A program made the translations under genes and the position numbers. This document shows positions 20,917 to 34,500 of a stretch of DNA of 64,000 bases, one piece after another. Below the pieces are notes generated by a model that saw only the letters and a list, made by a program, of their open reading frames with translations, was not told where the DNA came from and made no database searches. The DNA is taken from NCBI GenBank assembly GCA_031761405.1, contig JASEVX010000013.1:43153425-43217424 (forward strand), read 5' to 3'. This stretch comes from Serripes groenlandicus. Taxonomy: Eukaryota > Mollusca > Bivalvia > Cardiida > Cardiidae. The stretch's first letter is position 1. Each line of letters opens with the position of its first letter.

Positions 20917-22595
20917 TATCGGTCAATTTGTATCATCTAGGGTTATTTGGCTACTACAAGTAAAACATACAGTTTGATGTCTTGGTCCATTTGTATTATC
21001 TAGTTTTTGTTTTGGCTACTACAAGTAAAACATACAGTTTGATGTATTGGTCCATTTATATCATCTAGTTTTTGTTTTGGCTACTACAAGTAAAACATAC
21101 AGTTTGATGTATTGATCCATTTGTATCATCTAGTTTTTGTTTTGGCTACTAAAAGTAAAACATACAGTTTGATGTATTGGTCCATTTGTATCATCTAGTT
21201 TTTGTTTTGGCTACTACAAGTAAAACATACAGTTTGATGTATTGATCTATTTGTATCATCTAGTTTTTGTTTTGGCTACTAAAAGTAAAACATACAGTTT
21301 GATGTATTGGTCCATTTGTATCATCTAGTTTTTGTTTTGGCTACTATAAGTAAAACATACAGTTTGATGTATTGATCCATTTGTATCATCTAGTTTTTGT
21401 TTTGGCTACTAAAAGTAAAACATACAGTTTGATGTATTGGTCCATTTGTACCATCTAGTTTTTGTTTTGGCTACTACAAGTAAAACATACAGTTTGATGT
21501 ATTGATCCATTTGTATCATCTAGTTTTTGTTTTGGCTACTAAAAGTAAAACATACAGTTTGATGTATTGGTCCATTTGTATCATCTAGTTTTTGTTTTGG
21601 CTACTACAAGTAAAACATACAGTTTGATGTATTGATCTATTTGTATCATCTAGTTTTTGTTTTGGCTACTAAAAGTAAAACATACAGTTTGATGTATTGG
21701 TCCATTTGTATCATCTAGTTTTTGTTTTGGCTACTACAAGTAAAACATACAGTTTGATGTATTGATCCATTTGTATCATCTAGTTTTTGTTTTGGCTACT
21801 AAAAGTAAAACATACAGTTTGATGTATTGGTCCATTTGTACCATCTAGTTTTTGTTTTGGCTACTACAAGTAAAACATACAGTTTGATGTATTGATCCAT
21901 TTGTATCATCTAGTTTTTGTTTTGGCTACTAAAAGTAAAACATACAGTTTGATGTATTGGTCCATTTGTATCATCTAGTTTTTGTTTTGGCTACTACAAG
22001 TAAAAACATACAGTTTGATGTATTGGTCCATTTGTATCATCTAGTTTTTGTTTTGGCTACTAAAAGTAAAACATACAGTTTGATGTATTGGTCCATTTGT
22101 ATCATCTAGTTTTTGTTTTGGCTACTACAAGTAAAACATACAGTTTGATGTATTGGTCCATTTGTATCATCTAGTTTTTGTTTTGGCTACTAAAAGTAAA
22201 ACATACAGTTTGATGTATTGGTCCATTTGTATCATCTAGTTTTTGTTTTGGCTACTACAAGTAAAACATACAGTTTGATGTATTGGTCCATTTGTATCAT
22301 CTAGTTTTTGATTTGGCTACTAAAAGTAAAACATACAGTTTGATGTATTAGTCCATTTGTATCATCTAGTTTTTGTTTTGGCTACTACAAGTAAAACATA
22401 CAATTTGATGTATTGGTCCATTTGTATCATCTAGTTTTTGTTTTGGCTACTAAAAGTAAAACATACAGTTTGATGTATTGGTCCATTTGTATCATCTAGT
22501 TTTTGTTTTGGCTACTACAAGTAAAACACACAGTTTGATGTATTGGTCCATTTATATCATCTAGGGTTAATTGGCTAATACAAGTAAAACATACG
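20917..22595. repeat. 65 bp satellite, ~26 units, alternating two-unit pattern
   Basis: The unit includes TACAGTTTGATGTATTGGTC, then CATTTGTATCATCTAGTTTT, then TGTTTTGGCTACTACAAGTA. From about 21080 units alternate strictly between CTACAAG and CTAAAAG (one CTATAAG), so the amplifying unit is a 130 bp dimer. A single 66 bp unit (GTAAAAAC) occurs near 22001. No coding. Confidence 0.95.
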
Positions 22596-22924
22596 ACACC
22601 ACCAAACAAGCTTAACACGTGTTTGCATGATTGTAATAGACTATGTTGCACACCAAACGTTTGTTAAAATCAAGTTTCCAGTACTGTATAAAGGAATGAA
22701 TGAATGAATGTATATTGTTTTATGGCGCATCGACAGCTAAGGTCATTTAGCGCGCAATTAAATTTAATTAGTCATGATACTTGGGTAAACAAACCAGTAC
22801 TAGGCTAAATCGTTCTTTGTTAAATGCAACTTTAAACTAGAAAATTACAATACAATTCATATTTGAATGAAGAAAAACATGCTGTCTTACCAATTTAGAC
22901 TACATGTTGGGATGATCATAATAG

Positions 22925-23060
<136 letters not shown>

Positions 23061-23303
23061 GGTCTTACTGACCAATTAGACATTCGTTTTAGAATATACA
23101 TTGACCTACGACGAATTTGGAACTCAAATATTGTAATTCGCGAATGTCTAATCGAATGTCTAATTTCTAATTGACAAATTAAACATTCGTTTTTTGAATG
23201 TACATTGACCACCGACGAATTTGGAACATAAGTATGGTAATTTGCGGATGTCTAATCGAATGTCTAATGTTTTACTGACCAATTAGACATTTGTTCTTTG
23301 AAA
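23061..23303. repeat. Isolated two-unit piece of the ~105 bp satellite inside GTAA DNA
   Basis: Carries GACCAATTAGACATTCGTTT, ACGACGAATTTGGAAC and GCGAATGTCTAATCGAATGT, the same units as the array at 25058-27173, bounded on both sides by GTAA repeats. Confidence 0.92.
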
Positions 23304-23328
23304 GTAAGTAAGTAAGTAAGTAAGTAAG

Positions 23329-23396
<68 letters not shown>
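23304..23396. repeat. (GTAA)n microsatellite, second block
   Basis: About 23 units, with one slip (AAGGTAAG) near 23327. Confidence 0.97.
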
Positions 23397-24771
23397 CAAT
23401 TTTAGTATAGTGACATGTGTACATATCATACAAATACAAACATCAAACGATATAAACACCCGGCCGCGTCGGGCTTATAAGTCACGTAGTGTTTACACTA
23501 TTACAGCTAAGGTACAAAGACATAATTGATGCAAAATACGGTTTGTTAAAATCACATTCTAGTATAGTCAGAAGGATAACTAGTATATTGATATGTGTTA
23601 CTTAACAACTGCTTCTGATACTTCTTAAACGATCTATCATAGAAGTCCCAACAAAGTGACATATGACGTTCGTAATATGAATATTTGTTTTTGAATTCAA
23701 AACTAGTGTATGGTCAACAAAACACAAATCATCTATAGCCGCCATAAGTATCTTGTACCAAACTTTAGCAGTGTCAAATACATGTACATGTACGTTGTAT
23801 TCCCGTATGGTAGGAGGCGCGTCTTCAGATTTTGGTTCGTATTTCATCTGCGTGCATTTAAGACTAAGATGAACCTTCTGACGCCTCTGCAGTAGATGAA
23901 TATTGAAAACATTGTGGCAAAAGTTAAAATAAATAAAGTTTCAGGCGGTAACAAAATTAAATCGGTGATTAAATCATGTTTGTTTTGTTGTTTCTGTAAA
24001 ATCCGGCACACAGAACCGACCGATTTCAAATGTTCGGGCCCCGAGGTCATTGAACGACTAAACGAGTCTACGGTCAATGGCCTTCTCAGTTCACCTATTA
24101 ATTGCTCGATCAAACACATTTGCTGTAAAGTCGTTTAGTATATACATACGTTGATTTATTTTACCATACAGTTTAAAGTTCAACCAACAAATGTGTATCC
24201 CACATACTTAACTTATTTTAATTAGGGACATTAGTGATAATTATATTATCTCCCTTGTCAGATAAAGACCAAGGAAGACCAAATAGTTGGTAGGTCCTTT
24301 TAGTTGAAATCCTTTGTCTTTATCGCTATTTCGCAATGAGATATTGCAATTACTCTGTACACATTAATCATAAATGTGTTAATTGAAGTGATGATTCAAA
24401 AGAGAAAAATTACATACCAGTGTTTAAAGAAAACAAATTTGGAATTACTAATCAATCTAATAACAGTTGGCCAAGAAAATGCAATTATAAGTGCACCATC
24501 CAGTGCAAAAAAAAAAAAAAAGATAAAAACAGAGGAAACCAAATGATAGGACCTAGCTAGATGTAGAGAGTATTAAAGGGAGATAACTGACCGATGTCTC
24601 CCATTGTACGAGCTACATAGTTTATCTTCGTCTATAAACTTACGTCCCCGGCTGCATCCTCCTTTTTTTATATGGATAATTCTAAAATATTAAAGTTTAA
24701 AAATAACACTCTATTTGCAGACTATATATCAATACAATGTATAGTTTATAGTTTTCCTTATATGACTACTG
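23397..24771. other. No supported gene
   Basis: Contains a P3-like patch at 23876-23925 (TTCTGACGCCTCTGCAGTAG) and a poly-A at 24507-24523. The open frame at 23896-24138 (IRHTEPTDFKCSGPEVIERL) has no recognised similarity and starts inside the MITE patch, so it is not called. Confidence 0.4.
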
Positions 24772-24990
24772 TTCCAATCTCGCGACAACGCGTTCCACTC
24801 TCGTTCTACCCGTGACATACCCGGAACACCGACCTGGAACAATGAGCTCGGCCATCGGTATTCGAATTTATATAGCAATCTGAACACCGACCTTGTAATA
24901 CCGATGACCGAGCTCGGTGTTCCATGTGGGTGTTACGGATATGTCACCGAAATGGAACGCCTGGCTTTTGTCACGAGAGTGGAACAGTTT
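24772..24990. mobile_element. Fold-back element abutting the satellite array
   Basis: The left arm from about 24772 (GTTCCAATCTCGCGACA ... CGAGCTCGGCCATCGGTAT region) is mirrored imperfectly on the right (ACCGATGACCGAGCTCGGTG ... CACGAGAGTGGAACAG). The arms are ~100 bp with substitutions. Confidence 0.65.
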
Positions 24991-25057
24991 GAAATCCGAT
25001 GGCCGATGACCGATCATACAGCCAACTTCACACATATACCTTTATCTCTTAATTTAG

Positions 25058-27173
25058 GAATGTCTAATCGAATGTCTAATGTCTATCTGACCAATTAGAC
25101 ATTCGTTTTTAGAATATACAATGACCTACGACGAATTTGGAACCCAAATAATGTAATTCGCGAATGTCTAATCGAATGTCTAATGTCTAACTGACAAATT
25201 AAACATTCGTTTTCTGAATGTACATTGACCGCCGACGAATTTGGAACCTAAGTATGGTAATTTGCGGATGTCTAATCGAATGGCTAATGTCTTACTGATC
25301 AATTAGACATTCGTTTTAGAATATACATTGACCTACGACGAATTTGGAACTCAAATATTATAATTCGCGAATGTCTAATCGAATGTCTAATGTCTAACTG
25401 ACAAATTAAACATTCGTTTTTTGAATGTACATTGACCGCCGACGAATTTGGAACCTAAGTATGGTAATTTGCGGATGTCTAATCGAATATCTAATGTTTT
25501 ACTGACCAATTAGACATTCGTTTTAGAATATACATTGACCTACGACGAATTTGGAACTCAAATATTGTAATTCGCGAATGACTAATTGAATGTCTAATGT
25601 CTAACTGACACATTAAACATTCGTTTTTTTAATGTACATTGACCGCCGACGAATTTGGAACCTAAGTATGGTAATTTGCGGATGTCTAATCGAATATCTA
25701 ATGTTTTACTGACCAATTAGACATTCGTTCTTTGAATGTATAATGACCTACGACGAATTTGGAACCTAAATATTGTAATTCGCGAATGTCTAATCGAATG
25801 TCTAATGTCTAACTGACAAATAAAACATTTGTTTCTTGAATGTACATTGACCTCCGACGAATTTGGAACATAACTATGATAATTTGCGAATGTTTAATCG
25901 AATATCTAATGTCTAACTGACTAATAAGACATTCGTTTTTTGCATGTACAATGCCCTCCAACGAATTTGGTACCTAAATCTCTTAATTTGCGAGTACAAT
26001 GACCTACGACGGATTTGGAACCTACATATCGTAATTCGCGAATGTCTAATCGAATGTCTAACTGACCAATTAGACATTCGTTTTTTTAATGAACATTGAC
26101 CTCCGACGAATTTGGAACCTAAGTATGGTAATTTGCAAATGTCTTATCGAATGTTTAATGTCTATCTGACCATTTAGAGATTCGTATATTTGCATGTACA
26201 ATGACCTCCCACGAGTTTGGTACCTATATCTCTTAATTTGAAAATGTCTAATCGAATTTCTAATGTCTACCTGACCAATTAGTCATTCGTTTTTTGCATG
26301 TACAATGACCTCCGACGAATTTGGTACATCAAATCCCTTAATTTGCGAATGTCTAATCGAATGTCTTATGTCTAACTGACCAATTAAACATTCGTTTTCT
26401 GAATGTACATTGACCGCGGACGAATTTGGAACCTAAGTATGGTAATTTGCGGATGTCTAATCGAATATCTAATGTTTAACTGACCAATAAGACATTCGTT
26501 CTTTAAATGTATAATGACCTACGACGAATTTGGAACCTAAATATCGTAATTCGCGAATGTCTAATCGAATGTCTAATGTCTAACTGACAAATAAAACATT
26601 TGTTTCTTGAATGTACATTGACCTCCGACGGATTTGGAACATAACTATGATAATTTGCGAATGTTTAATCGAATATCTAATGTCTAACTGACTAATAAGA
26701 CATTCGTTTTTTGCATGTACAATGCCCTCCAACGAATTTGGTACCTAAATCTCTTAATTTGCGAGTACAATGACCTACGACGGATTTGGAACCTACATAT
26801 CGTAATTCGCGAATGTCTAATCGAATGTCTAACTGACCAATTAGACATTCGTTTTTTTAATGAACATTGACATCCGACGAATTTGGAACCTAAGTAAGGT
26901 AATTTGCAAATGTCTTATCGAATGTTTAATGTCTAACTGACCATTTAGAGATTCGTATTTTTGCATGTACAATGACCTCCCATGAGTTTGGTACCTATAT
27001 CTCTTAATTTGAAAATGTCTAATCGAATTTCTAATGTCTACCTGACCAATTAGTCATTCGTTTTTTGCATGTACAATGACCTCCGACGAATTTGGTACAT
27101 CAAATCCCTTTATTTGCTAATGTCTAATCGAATGTCTTATGTCTAACTGACCAATTAGACATTCTCTCAATAT
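25058..27173. repeat. ~105 bp satellite array with higher-order structure
   Basis: The unit contains GAATGTCTAATCGAATGTCT, then ACTGACCAATTAGACATTCG, then TTGACCTACGACGAATTTGG. GAATGTCTAAT and ATTAGACATTC form an inverted repeat in each unit. Two unit types alternate at first (ACTCAAATATTGTAATTCGC versus CCTAAGTATGGTAATTTGCG). The block beginning CGAGTACAATGACCTACGAC at 25991 recurs at 26762, a spacing of 771 bp, and its flanks recur too. Confidence 0.93.
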
Positions 27174-27311
27174 TTCTCATAATATCCATGCTGGTTTGAT
27201 AAAAAGGGTTTTCCTGTATCAAAGAGTGCCATAATTATAAGAAATTGACTGGAAGCCACACTCTCAGTCAATATTATGGACAGAATTGGTCACAAAAGTG
27301 GTCTGAAACAT

Positions 27312-27313
<2 letters not shown>

Positions 27314-27344
<31 letters not shown>
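27314..27344. repeat. Poly-G tract next to the assembly gap
   Basis: About 31 consecutive G. Such a run commonly stops sequencing polymerases and probably explains the adjoining gap. Confidence 0.9.
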
Positions 27345-27345
<1 letters not shown>

Positions 27346-27369
27346 AGTAGGACATAAATATCAATTTTA

Positions 27370-27569
27370 NNNNNNNNNNNNNNNNNNNNNNNNNNNNNNN
27401 NNNNNNNNNNNNNNNNNNNNNNNNNNNNNNNNNNNNNNNNNNNNNNNNNNNNNNNNNNNNNNNNNNNNNNNNNNNNNNNNNNNNNNNNNNNNNNNNNNNN
27501 NNNNNNNNNNNNNNNNNNNNNNNNNNNNNNNNNNNNNNNNNNNNNNNNNNNNNNNNNNNNNNNNNNNNN
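27370..27569. other. Assembly gap (200 N)
   Basis: Exactly 200 N, so the size is likely a placeholder. The first coding exon of the SELENBP1-type gene could lie in or near it. Confidence 0.98.
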
Positions 27570-28401
27570 CTGGTTTGTTTCCGTATTTGCTTCACATAGG
27601 ACGGTACTATGAAACAGCGATTCGTCAGAGTAATGAACTAGGGCAGTCTGTGATAATTAGAGCATGATAGCGATTATCGATGAGTTGGGTCAAATAAACC
27701 CAGACAGTTTGGATAGTAGTATCAGTAAAGTGTTTATGTTATCTGAAATCACGAACGATTATTCGTGGTAATAAATAAGCGAATATGTAGTTTGATCAAT
27801 ATTGCCAAAAAAAAAATTGCTATGAAAATATGTTTACGTTCTGCTAACGGTAGAGCCCTTGCTGTCGGGCAATATGCATAATACTAGCATCATAGGCAAT
27901 GTGCGGGCCAGTGACTCAGAAGGTCCTGTAAGCAAATTCCATATGTTTAGCCGCTTTATGACGCCTCTGTAACAGACGATCTCTGAAAACAGTGTGCAAG
28001 AGGAGGAATTTCTCATTGTTTTCCACAATGTTTTCAACCTCTTTTAAAAATAATCAAACTCTTATTTATGCAGATTTTTACATATTTGTTTGCACAATTT
28101 GTTTTTTAAACTCTGTCTGCTGGACAGTTTGCTGTAATGTGGTAAGGGGTTACTACAAATGAGAACATATTGAAACATCTAAACATCTACCAATTAATAT
28201 AAATTTTGATTAATTTAAGTAATATTGCCATTGTCCTATAATGTTTTAAAACAGTCGACTGCTGTGAGTTAGTATTATAATATTTTAGCACACATTGGTG
28301 GTCCTTTTCTCTCTTATAATGTATATGTAACATGGCAAGAAAATATTTTATTTTGTAACTTCTCCCTGTTAATCGAAACGTTTTTTCCATTGTCATTTTA
28401 G
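27570..28401. mobile_element. Upstream/intron DNA with P3 MITE at about 27945-28150
   Basis: TTTATGACGCCTCTGTAACA through AGGAGGAATTTCTCATTGTT to GTGGTAAGGGGTTACTAC is a degraded P3 copy. No exon with an ATG suitable as the first SELENBP1 exon was recognised. Confidence 0.5.
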
Positions 28402-28572
28402 CGTGTTGTAAAGGTCCCGGATATGCCACGCCCCTTGAGGCCATGGTAAAAGGTCCGCGGGAGAAGATCGTCTACCTACCATGGCATTATCCTCCACAGG
28501 ACCAGGGGCAAACGTCCAGAGTATCTGGGCTACAGTAAATGTGGACCCCGGAGTCGCCAGGACTACTGTAAG
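28402..28572 (+). CDS. SELENBP1: SELENBP1-type exon 2 (frameshifted)
   Basis: Acceptor CATTTTAG, donor GTAAGC. Reads [20 protein letters not shown], then KIVYLP in frame from 28404. Homology then hops frame: an extra G near 28484 (TGGC for TGC), an extra G at 28528 before ATVNVDP, and an extra GG at 28550-28551 before SRQDYCK. The last codon AAG abuts the donor in phase 0, matching the next exon. Confidence 0.85.
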
Positions 28573-31500
28573 GTAAGCTTGAGTGCATGATGTTTAACCC
28601 TTTCCCTCATACAAATATATTATGCAGGCAGACGACTTTGAACATATTTTTGTCAAAAAGTAGAAAATCTCTATAATTGAATGGATAACCTATGACTTAA
28701 AGTGGAAAACATTGTGGCGAAAAGGAGAAATTGCTCGTTTTGAGCAATTTCTTCTTTTGTCACTATTGTTTTCAAAAAGCGGTATGCTGCAAGAGGCGTC
28801 AGAAAGCGTCTATAATGAGGGAAAGGTTAACGCCGCTTTAATAAAAAAGTTATATCACGGCATTTCCTCGGTAACCACTACTACTGCTCCATTTTATCCT
28901 TTCAGTGGCAAATGTCACTGTGACCTGCGTCATTCGCCTTTCACCAATGGGCTGTTTAACAGTCTATGTGGAAAAGTAGCCAGTTGCTTTGAAAGTATGT
29001 TGTATGGTGTACTAGTGTGGGAAAAACCAGGGGAAACGCATGAGTAGGTGATCTGGTCGCCTGTGATATGACTGAGGAAATTGTTGAAAACGAGCGTTAA
29101 AACCCCAATCAATCAATTCTTCATATCGAAATGCGCATTGCGCGAAAATCGATGTTAACGGTCACTATATTTAGCTTAGAAACAGTTCCATATTTTAGAT
29201 ATAAATGGATTAACATTATCAAATGACTTCTACACAAATCAACGACATCTCTTTGAACATGAAAATAACATTCAGTAAGTTAAAATTGCTATTAAAAGGA
29301 GAATTCGACGTGATCTTTTATCTCGATATTGACACATAACAGTCTGCAGCAAGTCTAGCAGGGACTCCCTTTGTCTTCGTAAATCATCAAGTAAGACGCA
29401 AAAAAACATAAAAACATGGGAGGGGGGATTATTATTAGAAAGAAACACATTTAGATGTCGTTAAAACATATTACAGATTGTGTTTGTTTAAAAACACTTA
29501 GTAATGACACATCTAAAATGAAATAAATATTCCGATGGTTTTTAGGTATTTTCAGTTTCTTTATTTTGACTCGCATTTATGTTTTTTTGTTTCATTTACG
29601 AAGACAAAACAGTCCCTATTAGCTAGATCTGAAATACTTTATTTTACACTATATACTACATGTACTCAAAAGGCGAATAACTACGAACATTTACGTCGCA
29701 CAGTCTAATTTATTTACATACCAACTGCGTAGATCAATCTCCTTTGGAGAGAGCCGCTCTTTACACTCACTTACAAATAGTAAATCATAGGTGATTTAAA
29801 ATGTTTATTTGGTTCGAAACAAATGAAGAAAAGAACAAACCGAGATAAAACTGGTTTTAATAGAAAAATTACTTTGAACGAACACGCTCTGCCTATAAAG
29901 AGAGTTTCAAGAGATAACACCTCTGCGAATAAGAAAGAATCGGGTCTTTCGTACAAAATGATTTTCGTCATTGACAATTTTTAAATGTGTCATTTAATTC
30001 CCTAAAGGCATATTGCTTCCGATCTGCATATTGTTATTGCATTCATTGACACAAGTGCGTTCATCATAATTATAATTTTTAAAACATGAGTAGTTGGTTT
30101 ATTTTCATTATAAAAAAGGAAGGAAATAATTAAAATAAATTAACATGTTGTAGGGCTCAGTTTATGTTCGATATTAAGTTTAAATTATACAACAATTTCA
30201 ATGAGATTTAACATGTTTAGTTGATATTATATTTCGATAGGTGGTCTAATTTATAAATATTGGACTACATTTCAACATTTGTTAAAGTATGATATAATTA
30301 GGATGCCAAGCTAATATCATTTTGAGAAAAAGGGGATAAACTCTTCAGCGATTTAACCCTTATCTCATTGTTTTAAAAGTAGATTGCTGCCAAAGGTGTC
30401 CACTGTTGACTTTAAATAGAGGAAAGGTAAAATGACGTATTATTGCATGAAAATCCTACATTGTCTGTTTTGTGGGTTTATTGAAAAATAATAAAATTCA
30501 AGTATTCTGACAAACATCTTGAAAAGTGTATGTGGAATTCACAAATCTTATAATTATTCCTTAATGAAAGGCACTGTATACATACATAAGACTAATGATT
30601 GGCAAAGATTACTCATTTCTATTACTTTTTATGATCAATACTTGTTGTGTTGTGTGTTATGGTCAACCTACTTTGGAATGGAGATTGATCATAAATCAAT
30701 GAAAAGCTTCAATTATCATTCACACTTGGTTGACAAAACAATGCAAGTTATGAAACATTTTCACTTTGACCCCACCACCTGATGTTTCCAATATGTCCCT
30801 TCAGCTTGATAACTGTTTATTCAACTACTATATATGTTAGTGTTATGCATAACGTGCAGTTGTGAGATTTCCGGCGATCATTGTGATGCGTTGCATCAAA
30901 CTTTCTCTTCTTTATAGTATATATACCGGCGATTTCCGATCACTAACGATTTCATTCTCGGAGTCGCCGAGGTCGTTCGGGTGTGTTTAACCTCTAACAA
31001 TAGAGGATCCTAAAATTTCACGAATATACAACCACAGGTCATTCATAGATTACACATGCCAAACCTCGCAGATACGAAGTTCATCATACTGGATGGAACG
31101 CTTGCTCAAGTTGCCATGGTGACGAAACTAAAAGCCGAAATAGGCTTATCATGCCTTGTTTGAACACGCGACAGAATCTATGTGGTCGATACAGGAACTG
31201 ACCCCATTGGCGCCTCGTATACTTACAGTGAGTAACGTGCATAGTGATATATGGGCTTTTGGGACCTGCCCCTCCACCCCCCAAACCCCCGCAATTGAAA
31301 GTATCATATAATTGAGGATATTGGGGGCTCTTCAGAACTTAATCCTTCAATTGAAGTTTAATGTTCAAAGTAGTTTATTGCAAACATAAAGTGAATTGGA
31401 AATACATATAGACAAAAGTCAATGCGACATGCGTCCTTCGTCTCTTCCCACCATTGGGCTAAGTCTATGTGGAAAAAGTCAGCACAAGTTGCTTGGGAAG

Positions 31501-34500
31501 ATTGTTGTAGTGGAGTACTGGTGTGAGAAAACCAGGAAATGCATGAGTAGGTGAACTGGCCGCCGTGATATAACTGAGAATTTGTTAAAAAACCGGCGTT
31601 AAACCCCAATCAATCATTATGGGAAATAATAAAGAGTTCAAGTTGAAGAAAACACATTTTGAGCGGTGCTCCAGGAAAACCAACCATTGGCATTGGCGAT
31701 CTCACTTTGATCCACTTAGATCAAGTTCACATTTTTGTACCCTGAGCATTCGCTGCAATCTGATCTGAAACTGCACTGTTCTCTGATTAGTCCAAGAAGC
31801 ATTTAGGAAGGGATCAGACATACAGTGTACATTGGGAGATCGAGCTTGATGGATGTGCAATTGCGTTGTTTGTCAGCTCTTGTAAAAATATACTATATAA
31901 GGTTGGTTTTCGTACAGGCCAGCTTATTTGTTTCAGGAGACACGCACTTAAAATTAGACCAAACATACATCGTTGTGTGTATATCTGATCTGACGACACA
32001 GCATAAAAGACCGTCTCCAACTGACCCTGAAACAGGAGCAGGGGTGCCAGTGAAATCACACGACAATGCAGAACCAAACGCTGCGGATCCGCTATTCAAA
32101 TCTGTTATCTATACAATCGGAACTCTCGGTCTTGTCACCGCCTTTCTCTCTTCTCTTGTCTATGTCTATAAGGGTTATCTGTCCGGTTGATTACATAACG
32201 ATTTTGTAGACGACAATTAAATCTGATGAGACAACCTGGAATTAAACAGTCAGTAAATCTATACGAGGTTTTTTTGTCGTACTGCAGCGAAACCTTAGTA
32301 TTGGTTTAAATCAGATTGGGAGTCAAGAGACGTATGTATTAGAGATATTGATATTTTCACGACTGTTGAAACCGGATACGATGCATAATAAAGCATGGAT
32401 TAATAGCCCCACATTCGTCACACTGTCTCGGGTCTGGAGAGATCATGATCAGCTGTATAGGAGATCCTGACGGCAAAAGCAAAGGTAGGTTATAAACTTC
32501 CTTTATCTTTGAGGTAAAATTATCCAGAATTTCCTCAGTAGAAAAGTCCATATGAGCCGTTCCGTGAGAAAACACACATATGGACTCTGCGTAATGTATC
32601 GACCCTGATCAGCCTACGCACTCCGTGCAGGCTTATTCCGGCAGAGTACATATCCGTCTCAGGGGGAAAGAGGTTATAGAGTAGTTATTCATAAAACAGA
32701 AAATCCACAGGACGCGGAAAGTGTCTGTCGGGGTAAGCCTCCATGTCATTACAAGGCTGATCCGGGTCGAGATACTTAACACAGCGTTCACAATCTTGGT
32801 TTTCTCGTGATTCGGCTCATATTTTTAATTTCTTTATCATAAATAATCTTCCAGTTTTCTAGATTTTTGAAATTGTTTGTCTGATGATTGTAAAGCAGAC
32901 GACCCTTTGAAAAGTCATTTGAAGTAATGGGTTAAGTTAAAAACAGAAACGTGTGTTTCTGTATTTCTAATTGTATCAGACATGTACATGTATTTGTTTG
33001 TAGACTAGACACTCATGCCTGTAAAGCTGAACATGTATGTATCATGTAGTGATTTATTGTACTTTCTAGAATTGTCTGCTTTCTTGTACCTATGAGGGCT
33101 GGGTGGGAGGCGTATAGATATATACTTCAATATTTTAATACAAAATAGAAAAAAGAAAATTCATCATTGAAAATGTTTACGTTAAACGTACATGTACATA
33201 CTGTACAGCATGACTACATCTTAGTTTATTCCTACCTTGTGCATAAATGAGGAAAATTTTAGTATTATTTGTATTTAAAAGTAAACATGTTCACACATGC
33301 AGACATACTGTCATCAGCACCTACACCGTACAAGGTAATCTGTACCTACACTCTACAGGTTGATCTGCACCTACACCGTACAAGGTAATCTGTACCTACA
33401 CTTTACATGTTGATCTACACCTACACCATACAGGGTAATCTGCATCTACACCATGCAGGGTAATATGCATCTACACCATATAGGGTAATCTGTATCTACA
33501 CCATATAGGGTAATCTGTATCTACACCATACAGGGTAATCTGTATCTTCACCATACAGGGTAATCTGCATATACACCATATAGGGTAATCTGCATCTACA
33601 CCATACAGGCCAATCTGCGGCTACACCATACAGGGTAATCTGCATCTACACCATATAGGGTAATCTGTATCTACACCATACAGGGTAATCTGCATCTTCA
33701 CCATACAGGGTGATCTGCATCTACACCATATAGCGTGATATGTACCTACATTCTACAGGGTGATCAGCCTGCTTTTCTTAAGTTAATTTAGATATATATA
33801 CAAAATGGTTTTATATTAAAATAGGTAAAGTACCGTTTTAACCGTCCTTTTCATAATAAAGCCGTCCTTGCGTGTCCTTGTCATAGTGGGAATTTCACTT
33901 TGAAGATTTTTTTTCCTTTTTTTTGTTTTGCTTTTTCTTTTAAAGTTAGTTATTATATCGCATTATCGGTATATTAAAAGTAATTTTAGATATAAATATA
34001 TTAATTAAACAACGTTTTAGCCGTCCTTGTAGTCCTTGGAGTCCTTGCAGTATTTAGTAGGACTCGTTTCCAAGTATATTTAAAAAAATAATAATATGGA
34101 AGTCGTCCGTATGTGGAAAGGTTTTTGGTACATAAAACATAATTCTCTTTCAGGTGGATTCGTCCTGCTAGACGGAGAGACGTTCGAGTATAAGGCAAAC
34201 TGGGAGACAAAGAGTGTGGATTTCGGGTACGATTTTTGGTATCAGCCCTACCACAACGTTATGATCAGTACGGGATTTGGCGCACCGAGTTCCTGGCGTG
34301 ATGGATTCATCCGAAAAGAAGTAGATCAGGGTAAACTTACTTTTTGTTGGTTTGTTCAATCCTTGACCTGATATATGAGCCGTCCCGCGAGAAAACAAAC
34401 ATTGTGGACTCTGCGTAAAGTATCGACCCAGATCAGCCTAAGCATGCAGCGCAGTCTTACCCGGATAGAAATGTTTCGCCTCAGGGGGATATAGGTATAT

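Noticed and set aside
20917..22595. Regularly repeated array considered as CRISPR-like
   Set aside because: Repeats are head-to-tail without unique spacers, and the genome is eukaryotic.
27290..27595. Frame crossing the N gap
   Set aside because: Made of N and poly-G; no information.
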